From positions 434,001 through 498,000 of the forward strand of contig NZ_CP104272.1 in assembly GCF_025244865.1 (NCBI RefSeq): a DNA stretch of 64,000 nt, in the 5' to 3' direction. Source of the stretch: Arthrobacter sp. zg-Y1110. GTDB taxonomy: Bacteria; Actinomycetota; Actinomycetes; Actinomycetales; Micrococcaceae. Both the position numbers and the translations under genes were made by a program. The notes under the pieces were generated by a model. The model had not been told where the DNA came from. It saw only the letters and a program-made list of their open reading frames with translations, and did not search any database. This document shows positions 8,410 to 16,559 of the stretch, piece after piece (position 1 is the first letter of the stretch; every line of letters begins with the position of its first letter).

Positions 8410-9080
8410 TGAGCATGACGGACGCCCTGGGGCGGATCGACGAAATCCGAAGCACGCTGAGCCAGCTCTCCGGAACAACAGCCGCAAAGGCGGCCGCTGC
8501 CACTTCCACGGCCACAGCGGCCGGGTCCGATGCGGAGTTCGCTTCCACTCTGTCCGCGCTGACTTCCGCGGCGTCGGCGGGAACGGACACCGGCACATCC
8601 GGCGGCGCGGCAGCGGACGGCAAAGTGCTCGACGCCGTCCAGAAATACCTGGGCCTGCCCTACATCTGGGGCGGCAACGATCCAGCGCAGGGTCTGGATT
8701 GTTCTTCCTTCGTGCAGAACGTCTACAAGGATCTCGGCTTCACCCTTCCGCGCGTCACCTGGGACCAGATGAACTCGGGGACCGAGGTCGCTTCCATGGC
8801 CGACGCACAGCCCGGGGACCTGCTCTTCAGCCACGACGGCGGACACGTTGCCATCTACCTGGGCAACGGAAAGGCAGTGGACGCGCCGCAGCCGGGCCAG
8901 ACCATCGCCATCCGCGATGCATGGGAAACCGACGCCAACCTGACCACTATCCGCCGCATCCTGCCGACGGAATCCGCCGGTGCCGCCGGTAGTGCCGGCG
9001 CTGCCGGTGCCGCCGGTCTCTCCGACCTGGTGGCTTCCGCCCGCGCCGCGCAGGCGGCCATGATGGGAACTGCAGCATGA
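8409..9080 (+). CDS. NlpC/P60 peptidoglycan hydrolase, flagellar-associated
   Basis: A 223-residue protein with an Ala/Thr-rich N-terminal third and an NlpC/P60 cysteine peptidase domain at about residues 70-175. The catalytic Cys98 is in GLDCSSFVQ and His146 in GGHVAIYLG; the third polar residue is probably Asp158 (AVDAP), where many relatives have His. Such enzymes cleave peptide stems of cell wall. There is no classical signal peptide, so export through the flagellar apparatus is plausible. It sits between fliJ and fliK where Gram-negatives have FlgJ-type muramidases, so it may open the wall for the rod (inference). Confidence 0.85.
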   Translation: MSMTDALGRIDEIRSTLSQLSGTTAAKAAAATSTATAAGSDAEFASTLSALTSAASAGTDTGTSGGAAADGKVLDAVQKYLGLPYIWGGNDPAQGLDCSSFVQNVYKDLGFTLPRVTWDQMNSGTEVASMADAQPGDLLFSHDGGHVAIYLGNGKAVDAPQPGQTIAIRDAWETDANLTTIRRILPTESAGAAGSAGAAGAAGLSDLVASARAAQAAMMGTAA

Positions 9081-10609
9081 GCGTCTCCGCCGGCATGCCG
9101 CGCACGGCCGCCCCCGCTGCTTCCCCCCGGACCGCTGTCCAGGGGTCCGCCTCCGCGGGCGTTGGTGCAGACCAGTTCGGGTCCACGTTTGAGGATGCCC
9201 TTGCCGCCTCGAACCGGGCCGCATCCAGCCGCGACGCTGGACGCGACGCCGGGAAAGCTGCTGCCCGCGACGCCGGGAAAGCTGCTCCAATGCCGGAACA
9301 AAAGGCTGGCGGACAGGCTGCCGCGACAGCCCCTGCAGACTTTGCCGGTACGTCCACTGCAGTCGAGGGCGCCGCGGCTTCCCCGTTGCAGCCTGCGTCC
9401 GTAATGCCCGCGCCCGGATCATCGGTGCAGCCCCCGGTTCCCGCTCCGGCAACGGCTTTTGCCGGTTTTGCGGGTGCATCCCTGCCGGCAGCAGTCTCAA
9501 CCGGTGCCGGGTCCAGCGATTCCGAAGCTGTTGACGGCGTTCCCGTCGGGGGAGCCGCACCGGGTGCGGCGGGCACGGCCGCCACGGCCGTCGCCTCCAC
9601 CCCGGGCAGCGTCATGGCCGCGGCTACTGCGGGCGCCGCCGCCGTCGTCACCACCGGGGCGGCAGCAACAGCAGCTCCGCGGAACACGGCCGATGCCGGT
9701 ACCCCGAAGCCGTCTGCCGTCACCACCTCAGGTGCGGCCAGCGCGGCCACCGGAGGAAGTCCTTTGCCGGGCACCGCAGCCACGGCAGCCACGGCAACGT
9801 CACCGGCAAACGCCGTCACCGCAGGCACCGCAGGCACCGCAGGCACCGTTCAAGCCGATGCCGCCGCCTCGGCGGCAGGACTCCCGGCAACCGGCGGCGC
9901 CGCACCGGCGTCGAACGCGCCGGCCGGGGCAGCGAACAGCACAGTGGTTCCCGGCTCCGTGCCGGTCTCCGGTGCAGGCGCCGGAAACGCGGCGGCCCTG
10001 GCCTTCGCCGCCGCAATGCCCGCCGCCGGAACTGCCGATACTGCCGCTTCCGCCGCACCGGTTCCCGCGGGCGCAGCAGAATCCCCGGCTGTCGGGCCGG
10101 TTATGACACTGTCCCCGCTGCAGCCCCAGGCGGCTGTCTCCGGAGCGCCCGTCATGCCGGCGGCCTCGGCGGCCGCGCCCGTTGCAACCCCGCTGCTGCC
10201 CCAGGTGTCCCAGCCGCTGTTTTCCCTTGCAACGGCTACGCAGGGGGAGCATGTGATGACGCTGAGCATCACCCCGGACAACCTCGGACCGGTCACCGTT
10301 AGGGCCCATGTGGGTACGGAAGGCGTCCGGATCGAGCTATTCGCTCCGTCCGAGGCCGGCCGCGAAGCGCTGCGCACCCTCATGACGGACCTGCGCCGGG
10401 ACCTTGCCGGCTCGGGCATGAACGCCAACCTTTCCCTCTCCGCCCAGGACGCCCCGGGCGAGGGTGCTGAACGCCGCGGGCACGGAACGGAACCGGGTTC
10501 TGCAACGCAGGACCGGGCCAACCCCGAGCAGACGCCGGCGGACCCGGCTCCACTCACTTACCGGCCGGGATTCCCCGCGTCGGCATCAACCATCGACTTC
10601 CTGGCCTAG
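9077..10609 (+). CDS. fliK: Flagellar hook-length control protein FliK
   Basis: FliK measures the hook and switches export from hook to filament subunits. The 510-residue protein is dominated by a low-complexity Ala/Thr/Pro/Gly region (about 1-385), as expected for a ruler, and closes with the Flg_hook-type C-terminal domain (about 395-460: EHVMTLSITPDNLGPVTVRA, then a helix with LRRDLAGSGMNANLSL). ATGA overlap with the NlpC/P60 gene. Internal repeats are listed separately. Confidence 0.85.
   Translation: MSVSAGMPRTAAPAASPRTAVQGSASAGVGADQFGSTFEDALAASNRAASSRDAGRDAGKAAARDAGKAAPMPEQKAGGQAAATAPADFAGTSTAVEGAAASPLQPASVMPAPGSSVQPPVPAPATAFAGFAGASLPAAVSTGAGSSDSEAVDGVPVGGAAPGAAGTAATAVASTPGSVMAAATAGAAAVVTTGAAATAAPRNTADAGTPKPSAVTTSGAASAATGGSPLPGTAATAATATSPANAVTAGTAGTAGTVQADAAASAAGLPATGGAAPASNAPAGAANSTVVPGSVPVSGAGAGNAAALAFAAAMPAAGTADTAASAAPVPAGAAESPAVGPVMTLSPLQPQAAVSGAPVMPAASAAAPVATPLLPQVSQPLFSLATATQGEHVMTLSITPDNLGPVTVRAHVGTEGVRIELFAPSEAGREALRTLMTDLRRDLAGSGMNANLSLSAQDAPGEGAERRGHGTEPGSATQDRANPEQTPADPAPLTYRPGFPASASTIDFLA
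9242..9286. repeat. Direct repeat in fliK, 24-nt period
   Basis: A 21-nt segment at 9242-9262 recurs exactly at 9266-9286, encoding repeated Arg-Asp-Ala-Gly-Lys-Ala-Ala. It lies in the ruler region, where in-frame copy change would alter FliK length. Confidence 0.8.
9821..9847. repeat. Three tandem 9-bp repeats in fliK
   Basis: GCAGGCACC is present three times in a row, encoding (Ala-Gly-Thr)3. The repeat keeps frame and lies in the low-complexity ruler region. Confidence 0.85.
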
Positions 10610-10622
10610 AAGAGGAGACCAC

Positions 10623-11084
10623 GTGCCCGTAGAAGGAGTAGCGGCCGCAGGCGGCATTACCGCCGGCGGAACCGCAGTCCGAGAGCCAAAGCAAACCATG
10701 GACAGCGAGGTCTTTATGCACCTGCTGGTCACCCAGCTGCGCAACCAGGACCCCAGTTCGCCCATGGACACCAACGAGATGATCTCCCAGACCACCCAGC
10801 TGGCGTCCATGGAACAGCTCACCGCCATGGCGAAGATGGACGAAGAGAATTTCTCCCTGCAGATGCGTATTGCCGCTGCTGCGCTCATCGGCCAGACCGT
10901 CACCTATACCAACGACGACGGTGTGTCCGTCACCGGAACCGCCAAATCGGTCTCCTACGCCGCCGGCGTCCCGACCGTCAACATCAACGGTGAGGATGTC
11001 CTGCTGGACCGAATCTCCGGCGTCGTCGACGGGGCAGCAGATCAAACCCCCGACGCACCCAAAGCACCCGCAGCAACCGCATAA
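10623..11084 (+). CDS. flgD: Flagellar hook assembly scaffold FlgD
   Basis: FlgD caps the growing hook. The 153-residue product carries the family core TMDSEVFMHLLVTQLRNQDPSSPMDTNEMI (abridged) and the TQLASMEQL helix, followed by a short beta domain. GTG at 10623 is chosen because AGGAG (10613-10617) precedes it and it follows the fliK stop by 13 nt; the open frame further upstream overlaps fliK and shows no FlgD similarity. An Ala/Pro tail closes it. Confidence 0.93.
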   Translation: MPVEGVAAAGGITAGGTAVREPKQTMDSEVFMHLLVTQLRNQDPSSPMDTNEMISQTTQLASMEQLTAMAKMDEENFSLQMRIAAAALIGQTVTYTNDDGVSVTGTAKSVSYAAGVPTVNINGEDVLLDRISGVVDGAADQTPDAPKAPAATA

Positions 11085-11124
11085 CCCTCCCTCCCGGCAC
11101 CACCAAAGCTGAAAGGCGCCACCA

Positions 11125-12291
11125 ATGCTTCGCTCCCTTTACTCCGGTATCTCCGGACTCCGCTCGCACCAGACCATGCTTGACGTCACCGGCAACAACA
11201 TCGCCAACGTCAACACCACCGGTTACAAAGCCACTGCCGTCCAGTTCCAGGACACCCTGTCCCAGCTGACGCAGGGTGCCACCGCGCCAGGCGCCAACAA
11301 CGGCGGCGGCAACCCGGCGCAGGTCGGCCTCGGCGTCCTGGTCTCCGGTATCACCACCAACTTCACGCAGGGTTCGGCGCAGGCCACGGGCCGGGCCGAG
11401 GACCTGATGATCAACGGCGAGGGTTACTTCATCACCCGCCAGGGCAATACCTCCACCTATACCCGCGCGGGCGCGTTCAACCTGGACGGAGCCGGCCGCC
11501 TGGTCTCAACGGACGGCGGCATTGTCCAGGGCTGGACTGCCAACGCCGACGGCACCCTGAACACCGGCGGTGCAGTGGGCAACATTGTCCTGCCCGACGG
11601 TGCCATCGTCCCGGCCGCGGCTACCAACGAAGCCACCATGACCGGCAACCTGCCCTCGGAGACCCCGGTCGGCGGCACGGTTGTGCGCGACATGGACGTC
11701 TACGATGCCAACGGCAACCCCTCAGTGGTTCCCCTGACCTTCACGCGTACCGCGGGCGGCTGGAGCGTTAGCGCGACGGGCGCGGCACTCGTGGACCTGG
11801 ACTTTGCCGACGGCGCCCAGGCCGACGCCAATGCCGACACCATCACCGTGGGCGGCGTGGCCGTGAACCTCACCGGGCTCTCCAGCTACGCCGGTGTCAG
11901 CACGGCCTCCGTCACCAGCAACGGCCGCAGTGCGGGCACGCTGGAGTCCTTCTCCATCGGCAAGGACGGCACGGTGATCGGTTCCTTCACCAACGGTGCA
12001 AAGCAGGCCCTGGCCCGCATCGCCGTCGCCACCTTCACCAACTCGGCCGGCCTGGAGAAGGCCGGCAACTCGAGCTTCACCGCTACGGTGAACTCCGGCA
12101 ACCCCGTCATCGCCGGTCCCGGCGAGGCCGGTGCCGGCGGCATCGGCAGCGGCATGCTGGAAATGTCCAACGTGGACCTGTCCCAGGAATTCACCAACCT
12201 GATCGTCGCCCAGCGCGGCTTCCAGGCCAACGCCCGAATCATCACCACCTCGGACGAAGTGCTGCAGGAACTGACCAACCTGAAGCGCTAG
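11125..12291 (+). CDS. flgE: Flagellar hook protein FlgE
   Basis: FlgE polymerises into the hook. The 388-residue protein has the N-terminal axial signature (LRSLYSGISGLRSHQTMLDVTGNNIANVNTTGYKA, abridged here), the middle hook domains, and the C-terminal helix NLIVAQRGFQANARIITTSDEVLQEL. ATG at 11125 has GAAAGG upstream after a 40-nt gap. A hairpin terminator follows the stop, so flgE probably ends the flgB operon. Confidence 0.96.
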   Translation: MLRSLYSGISGLRSHQTMLDVTGNNIANVNTTGYKATAVQFQDTLSQLTQGATAPGANNGGGNPAQVGLGVLVSGITTNFTQGSAQATGRAEDLMINGEGYFITRQGNTSTYTRAGAFNLDGAGRLVSTDGGIVQGWTANADGTLNTGGAVGNIVLPDGAIVPAAATNEATMTGNLPSETPVGGTVVRDMDVYDANGNPSVVPLTFTRTAGGWSVSATGAALVDLDFADGAQADANADTITVGGVAVNLTGLSSYAGVSTASVTSNGRSAGTLESFSIGKDGTVIGSFTNGAKQALARIAVATFTNSAGLEKAGNSSFTATVNSGNPVIAGPGEAGAGGIGSGMLEMSNVDLSQEFTNLIVAQRGFQANARIITTSDEVLQELTNLKR

Positions 12292-12305
12292 CCTCTGCTG
12301 AACCG

Positions 12306-12344
12306 AACGGCCCCGTCTGCGGCAGCTGCCGGCGGGGCCGTTTT
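12306..12344 (+). terminator. Rho-independent terminator after flgE
   Basis: A 10-bp stem (AACGGCCCCG at 12306-12315 with CGGGGCCGTT at 12333-12342) encloses a second palindrome (GGCAGCTGCC) and ends in TTTT. It begins 15 nt after the flgE stop. Confidence 0.75.
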
Positions 12345-12388
12345 GGCGTCCTGTACCCCGCGGATGCAACGTCCGGTACCGGACCTTC

Positions 12389-12416
12389 CTAACGACGGGG
12401 CCGTAACGGCCGAAAG
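12389..12416 (+). promoter_or_regulatory. Candidate FliA/SigD-type promoter before flbD
   Basis: CTAAC at 12389-12393, a 15-nt spacer, and GCCGAAAG at 12409-12416, matching the site at 2209 in spacing and core. The spacer contains a GGCCGT-A-ACGGCC dyad. It follows the flgE terminator and lies 49 nt before flbD, so it would drive flbD-motA-motB. Confidence 0.5.
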
Positions 12417-12465
12417 TAGGGGTGAGGGCCTATCGGAGTCCTGTGGAACCAGCCAGGACGGGGCA

Positions 12466-12771
12466 ATGATTGTTCTTACGCGTCTCAACGATGCTCAGTT
12501 CGCGATCAACCCTGACCTGATCGAGCGGATCCACTCCAACCCGGACACCACCCTGGTGATGGTCGACGGCGCGAAGTACATCGTGACGGAGAGCCTGCAG
12601 GAAGTTATCGACCGCATTGCGGCCTACCGGGCGCAGGTGATTTCCATGGCACGCGACATCCCTCCCCGCGTTCCCGGGCGTCCCCTTGGGCTCGTGCCCG
12701 ACGCTTTTCCGGCGGCCCCGGAGAAAGCTCCCCCCAGCAATGCAGTGCCCCTTCGCCCTAGGAACGACTAA
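12466..12771 (+). CDS. flbD: Flagellar protein FlbD
   Basis: Small protein of the FlbD family found in flagellar operons of Gram-positive bacteria, often upstream of motA. The 101-residue product begins MIVLTRLNDAQFAINPDLIE and contains the core TLVMVDGAKYIVTESLQEVID; a Pro-rich tail of about 40 residues is an extension. The open frame reaches back to 12343, but that stretch holds the terminator and promoter; ATG 12466 with a GGACGGGG-like site is preferred. Its biochemical role is not established. Confidence 0.9.
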   Translation: MIVLTRLNDAQFAINPDLIERIHSNPDTTLVMVDGAKYIVTESLQEVIDRIAAYRAQVISMARDIPPRVPGRPLGLVPDAFPAAPEKAPPSNAVPLRPRND

Positions 12772-13592
12772 TGGATCCAGCAACAATTATCGGCTTAGTC
12801 CTCGCCTTCGGGTCGCTTTATGCCATGATCACCCTCGAAGGTGCCCATGTGTCCGCGCTCCTGCTGCCGGCGCCGATGATCCTCGTATTCGGCGCCACCA
12901 TTGCCGTGGGCCTTGCGGGAGGAACCTTCAAGGACTTCATCCTGTCCTTCAAGTCCCTGCCCCGGGCCTTCATGGGCAAGACCCCCCGGCCGCAGGAGAC
13001 CATTGACCGGGTGGTCCTGCTGGCGGAAAAGGCCCGCAGCGAAGGCCTCCTGTCCCTTGAGCAGGACGCCGCGGAGGTCGAAGATCCCTTCCTGCGCACG
13101 GCCCTGCAGAACATCGCCGACGGCACCGACGGCGAGGAGCTGCGCATGCTGCTCGAAGACGAAATCGCCACCAAGACCGCCACCGACAAGATTGCGGTGA
13201 AGTTCTTCAACAGCTTGGGCGGTTATGGTCCCACCATCGGCATCATCGGCACCGTTGTTTCGCTGACCCACGTCCTGGAGAACCTCTCCACCCCGGACCA
13301 CCTGGGGCCCATGATCGCCACTGCCTTTGTGGCCACCCTGTGGGGGCTGCTTTCGGCCAACTTCATCTGGCTGCCCATCAGCACCCGGCTCAAGCGGCTG
13401 GCGGAGCTCGAAGCGGATGAAATGAACCTCCTGATGGAAGGTGTCCTGGCCCTGCAGGCCGGCAGCCAGCCGCGCCTGCTCGGGGAACGGCTGCGCGCGA
13501 TGGTCCCGGCCCACACATTGGGCGGCAAGGCGGACAAGGCAGATAAGGCCGACAAGGCCGATGCTGCAGACAAGGTCCAGGACGCAGCGTGA
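12771..13592 (+). CDS. motA: Flagellar motor stator protein MotA
   Basis: MotA and MotB form the proton- or ion-driven stator. The 273-residue protein has four membrane helices (two near the start, about 5-50, and two at about 148-205), with the GGYGPTIGIIGTVVSL and LLSANFIWLPI motifs of MotA/ExbB proteins. The cytoplasmic loop between helices 2 and 3 holds charged residues for FliG contact. The tail is a Lys-Ala-Asp repeat (ADKADKADKADAADK), unusual for MotA. TAATG overlap with flbD. Confidence 0.96.
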   Translation: MDPATIIGLVLAFGSLYAMITLEGAHVSALLLPAPMILVFGATIAVGLAGGTFKDFILSFKSLPRAFMGKTPRPQETIDRVVLLAEKARSEGLLSLEQDAAEVEDPFLRTALQNIADGTDGEELRMLLEDEIATKTATDKIAVKFFNSLGGYGPTIGIIGTVVSLTHVLENLSTPDHLGPMIATAFVATLWGLLSANFIWLPISTRLKRLAELEADEMNLLMEGVLALQAGSQPRLLGERLRAMVPAHTLGGKADKADKADKADAADKVQDAA

Positions 13593-14401
13593 GCGCCAAG
13601 GGCCGGCGTCCAAAACAGCACGAGGAGGACGATCACCCGGACGAACGCTGGATGGCCTCCTACATGGACATGGTCACCGTGCTGATGTGTATGTTCATTG
13701 TCCTGTTCGCCATGTCCACTGTGGACGCGAAGAAGTTCGAGCAGCTCAAGGAATCCCTGGCCACCGGTTTCGGTGCCGAGGAGAGCAACACAGTGGACAC
13801 CGCCGTCGGCATCATCGTGCCGCCGGACAAGGTGGACAGCGAAGAGACCGTTGAGCCCGACGCCGCGCTGGCCGCCAAGGAAGTGGACGATCTCACGGCG
13901 CTCCAGGACGCCATTTACGCGGGCCTGCAGGAAAAGGGCCTGGAAGACGCCGTGCGCTTCGAAATGGATGAGCGCGGCCTGACCATCCGGCTGGTCAGCT
14001 CGGAAATGTTCTTCGCCCCGGACCTGGCCGACCTCACCGACGAGGCCGTCCAGGTGCTGGACACCGTAGGTCCCGCACTCGCTCCGACCACCTACCAGGT
14101 TTCGGTGGAAGGCCATACCGCCCAGGTCCGCCAGTACGCCGACGACGCGTTGGACTGGGAACTGTCCTCGTCCCGTTCGGTGAACGTGCTGCGTTACCTC
14201 GTCTCCGGCGGGGGAGTGAAGCAGGACCACATGAAGGCAGTGGGTTACGGCGAATCCCGCCCGCTGACCCCCGGCAGGGACGCCGCCGAACTCGCCCAGA
14301 ACCGGCGGGTGGACATAGTGGTCCTGTCCGGACAAAGCGAAGACGTCCGCTCGCTCATCCCCCAAATCGTGGCCGAGCGTGAAACCGCGGCAGGCACCTA
14401 A
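13589..14401 (+). CDS. motB: Flagellar motor stator protein MotB
   Basis: The 270-residue protein has a short charged N-terminus, one membrane helix (about 24-44) with the ion-carrying Asp27 in SYMDMVTVLMCMFIVLFA, a linker, and an OmpA-like peptidoglycan-binding domain (about 140-260: VEGHTAQVRQ, SSSRSVNVLRYL, GYGESRPL, NRRVDIVV). It anchors the stator to the wall. GTG start overlaps the motA stop (GTGA). Confidence 0.96.
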   Translation: MSAKGRRPKQHEEDDHPDERWMASYMDMVTVLMCMFIVLFAMSTVDAKKFEQLKESLATGFGAEESNTVDTAVGIIVPPDKVDSEETVEPDAALAAKEVDDLTALQDAIYAGLQEKGLEDAVRFEMDERGLTIRLVSSEMFFAPDLADLTDEAVQVLDTVGPALAPTTYQVSVEGHTAQVRQYADDALDWELSSSRSVNVLRYLVSGGGVKQDHMKAVGYGESRPLTPGRDAAELAQNRRVDIVVLSGQSEDVRSLIPQIVAERETAAGT

Positions 14402-14409
14402 CGGCTTTT

Positions 14410-14437
14410 CTTACGCAGCCGTTCCGAGTGCCGATAG
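14410..14437 (+). promoter_or_regulatory. Candidate FliA/SigD-type promoter before fliM
   Basis: CTTAC at 14410-14414, 15 nt, then GCCGATAG at 14430-14437. The same arrangement as at 2209. It sits in the 47-nt gap after motB and would start RNA only a few nucleotides before the fliM start codon. Confidence 0.5.
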
Positions 14438-14448
14438 TGCGGGGTGTG

Positions 14449-15345
14449 ATGGTCCAAGATTCACCTTCCTTAAGCATGCCCGCGAAAGCAAAGCCCGTAG
14501 AGGTCTATGACTTCAGCAGGCCCACTACGCTGGCCCGTGAGCATGCGCGTGTCCTGGAAATGGCCTTCGACACCTTCGCCCGCCAGTGGGGCACGCAGCT
14601 GACCGCCAAGGTGCGGGTGCTTTCGCAGGTCACCTCGGAAGACGTGCAGGTGCTGAGCTACGACGAGTACGCCGCCGCGCTGCCGGACAACACCGGCATG
14701 GTGCTTTTCAACATCTCCACCACCTCCGCGAAGGCCGTCATCCAGTTCCCCATGGCCGCAGCACTGTCCTGGGTGGGACACATGCTCGGCGGCACCGGCT
14801 TCCAGACCGCGCCGGAGCGCAAATTCACGCATATCGAGCAGGCACTGCTGGGCAAGATCATGGACGACGCCGTGGAGGACCTGCACTACTCCCTCGGCCA
14901 CCTGCTCTCGGCCCCGCTGACGCTGTCCTCGGTCCAGTACAACTCGCAGTTCGCCCAGGCGGCGGCCTCCGGGGACCCGATGATCGTGGCCACTTTCGAG
15001 ATGGTGGTCGGTGAAACCACCGCTCCCGCCACCGTGGCCATCCCGGCCGCCGCCCTGCTGCCGCAGCTGGACCCGCTGGGCGCCCAGTCCAGCAACGCCG
15101 CTCCGGCCGAACTTGTCCAGCTGCAGCTTGCACACGTGCCCGTGAAGGTGTGCCTGCAGCTGGAACCCATCACGGTGAAGCCCGCCATGGTCTTGAACCT
15201 TGCCGTAGGGGACGTCCTGAATCTGGGCCACCCCCGCCACCGCCCGCTGAACGTCACCGTTGACGGACAGACGCTGGCCCAGGCAGCAGTAGGAGCCAGC
15301 GGGTCACGCCTTGCCGGCAGCATCGTCAGTATCGAGGAGAAGTAA
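14449..15345 (+). CDS. fliM: Flagellar motor switch protein FliM
   Basis: FliM is a C-ring component that binds phospho-CheY and controls rotation. The 298-residue product has the CheC-like middle domain (TREHARVLEMAFDTFARQW-type start, LFNISTTSAKAVIQFPM, FTHIEQALLGKIM) and a C-terminal SpoA domain (about 215-295, with LNLAVGDVLNLGHPR). The frame is open to GTG 14428, but that overlaps the candidate -10; ATG 14449 has GGGG 5 nt upstream and fits a near-leaderless RNA. The N-terminal CheY-binding peptide is not obvious. Confidence 0.93.
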   Translation: MVQDSPSLSMPAKAKPVEVYDFSRPTTLAREHARVLEMAFDTFARQWGTQLTAKVRVLSQVTSEDVQVLSYDEYAAALPDNTGMVLFNISTTSAKAVIQFPMAAALSWVGHMLGGTGFQTAPERKFTHIEQALLGKIMDDAVEDLHYSLGHLLSAPLTLSSVQYNSQFAQAAASGDPMIVATFEMVVGETTAPATVAIPAAALLPQLDPLGAQSSNAAPAELVQLQLAHVPVKVCLQLEPITVKPAMVLNLAVGDVLNLGHPRHRPLNVTVDGQTLAQAAVGASGSRLAGSIVSIEEK

Positions 15346-15348
15346 CCT

Positions 15349-16050
15349 ATGTCCAGCCCCCACAGCCTGCACGCCGACGCCGTTTCCGCCCTGGTGCGCG
15401 GCCTGCCCACCCCCCTTGTCCTGGAACCGATCCCGCATAACGGGGCAGGCGTACCGGCGTCGCACACTGCGACGGCGGTCACCGCGTCCTTCGTGGGCAC
15501 CGAATCGGCGGACCTCGCCCTGGTCCTGGACAGTTCCTCGCCGCTGGCCGACGTCGCAGGCACCGACTCCGCGCTCGTTTCGGCCGCGGACGTACTGCGT
15601 CCCTCGCTCGAAGCGGCGAGTGCCACCCTGGGCGTCGGCGTGCTCGGCGAAGCCCGCACCGAGGACGCTTCCGCCCTCTTCGCCGATCCGGACAGCGTCG
15701 TCTTCGAACTGCGCTCCCCGGAGGGCACCGCCGGGTGGTTCGCCATCCGCCTGCGGGACACCCCCGGCACTTCCGGCGGCACCACCGACCCCTCGATCGT
15801 CGGCAAGATGGGCCGCATCAACAACATCGAGATGGCGCTGACCGTGGAAATCGGACACACCCGCATGTCCGTCCGCGACGTGCTGAACCTCGAACCCGGC
15901 CGGGTGGTGGAGCTGGACCGCTCCGCCGGTGCCCCCGCGGACATCCTGCTGAACGGCCGGCTCATCGCCAACGGCGAAGTTGTGGTCATTGACCAGGATT
16001 ACGCCGTGCGGATCACCAAAATCCTGGACGTGGTCGAGGGGCTCAATTAG
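15349..16050 (+). CDS. fliN: Flagellar motor switch protein FliN
   Basis: FliN completes the C ring and helps receive export substrates. Only the last ~85 residues (about 148-233) form the SpoA/FliN domain (EMALTVEIGHTRMSVRDVLNL, VVELDRSAG, EVVVIDQDYAVRITKIL). The preceding ~145 residues are an extension of unknown fold, with short stretches (SLEAASATLG, DSVVFELRS) that could be a CheC/FliY-like remnant. 233 residues is long for FliN. ATG 15349 follows GAGGAGAAG. Confidence 0.92.
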   Translation: MSSPHSLHADAVSALVRGLPTPLVLEPIPHNGAGVPASHTATAVTASFVGTESADLALVLDSSSPLADVAGTDSALVSAADVLRPSLEAASATLGVGVLGEARTEDASALFADPDSVVFELRSPEGTAGWFAIRLRDTPGTSGGTTDPSIVGKMGRINNIEMALTVEIGHTRMSVRDVLNLEPGRVVELDRSAGAPADILLNGRLIANGEVVVIDQDYAVRITKILDVVEGLN

Positions 16051-16559
16051 TGGAAACCCTGTTTCTGGGACTCCGTGTCCTGGTTTCACTGGGCGCCGTG
16101 CTCGGACTCCTGTGGTTCCTGCAGCGCCGCTTTAGCCGCACCCTCGGTTCCGCCGGCGCGAACCAGCCCGCCGTGCGCGTGGTCAGCCGCCAGCCGCTGG
16201 GCCCCAAGGCCTCCCTGGTAGTGGTGGAAACCGACGGACAGCGCCTCCTGCTCGGGGTGGCCGAAGGTTCGGTAAACCTGCTGCACACCACAGAGGTTCC
16301 CCCGGAATCCGAACCGGTGCCCGCAACCGGGTTTGCCGCCTCGCTGGAAGCCGCCCAGCAGTCCTCCGCGTCCTATCCGGAGGACGGCCATGCCGCCGAC
16401 GCCTACTCCGCCCTGCCCCCGCGCCGCGCCGGACGAGGGGCACATGCCCTTCCCTCCACGCACCCGGTGCCCGCCAAATCGGCGCTGGCCGGATCCATCC
16501 TTGCCCCCGAAACCTGGCGCCAGGCCGGCGCGGCCCTGGGCCGGGGACGCAAACGGTGA
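16050..16559 (+). CDS. fliO: Flagellar biosynthetic protein FliO
   Basis: FliO assists assembly of the export gate. The 169-residue protein starts with one membrane helix (about 4-24), then the short FliO domain (VRVVSRQPLGPKASLVVVET, LLLGVAEGSVNLLH), then a long Pro/Ala tail. GTG start overlaps the fliN stop (TAGTG). Position directly before fliP is canonical. Confidence 0.88.
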   Translation: METLFLGLRVLVSLGAVLGLLWFLQRRFSRTLGSAGANQPAVRVVSRQPLGPKASLVVVETDGQRLLLGVAEGSVNLLHTTEVPPESEPVPATGFAASLEAAQQSSASYPEDGHAADAYSALPPRRAGRGAHALPSTHPVPAKSALAGSILAPETWRQAGAALGRGRKR

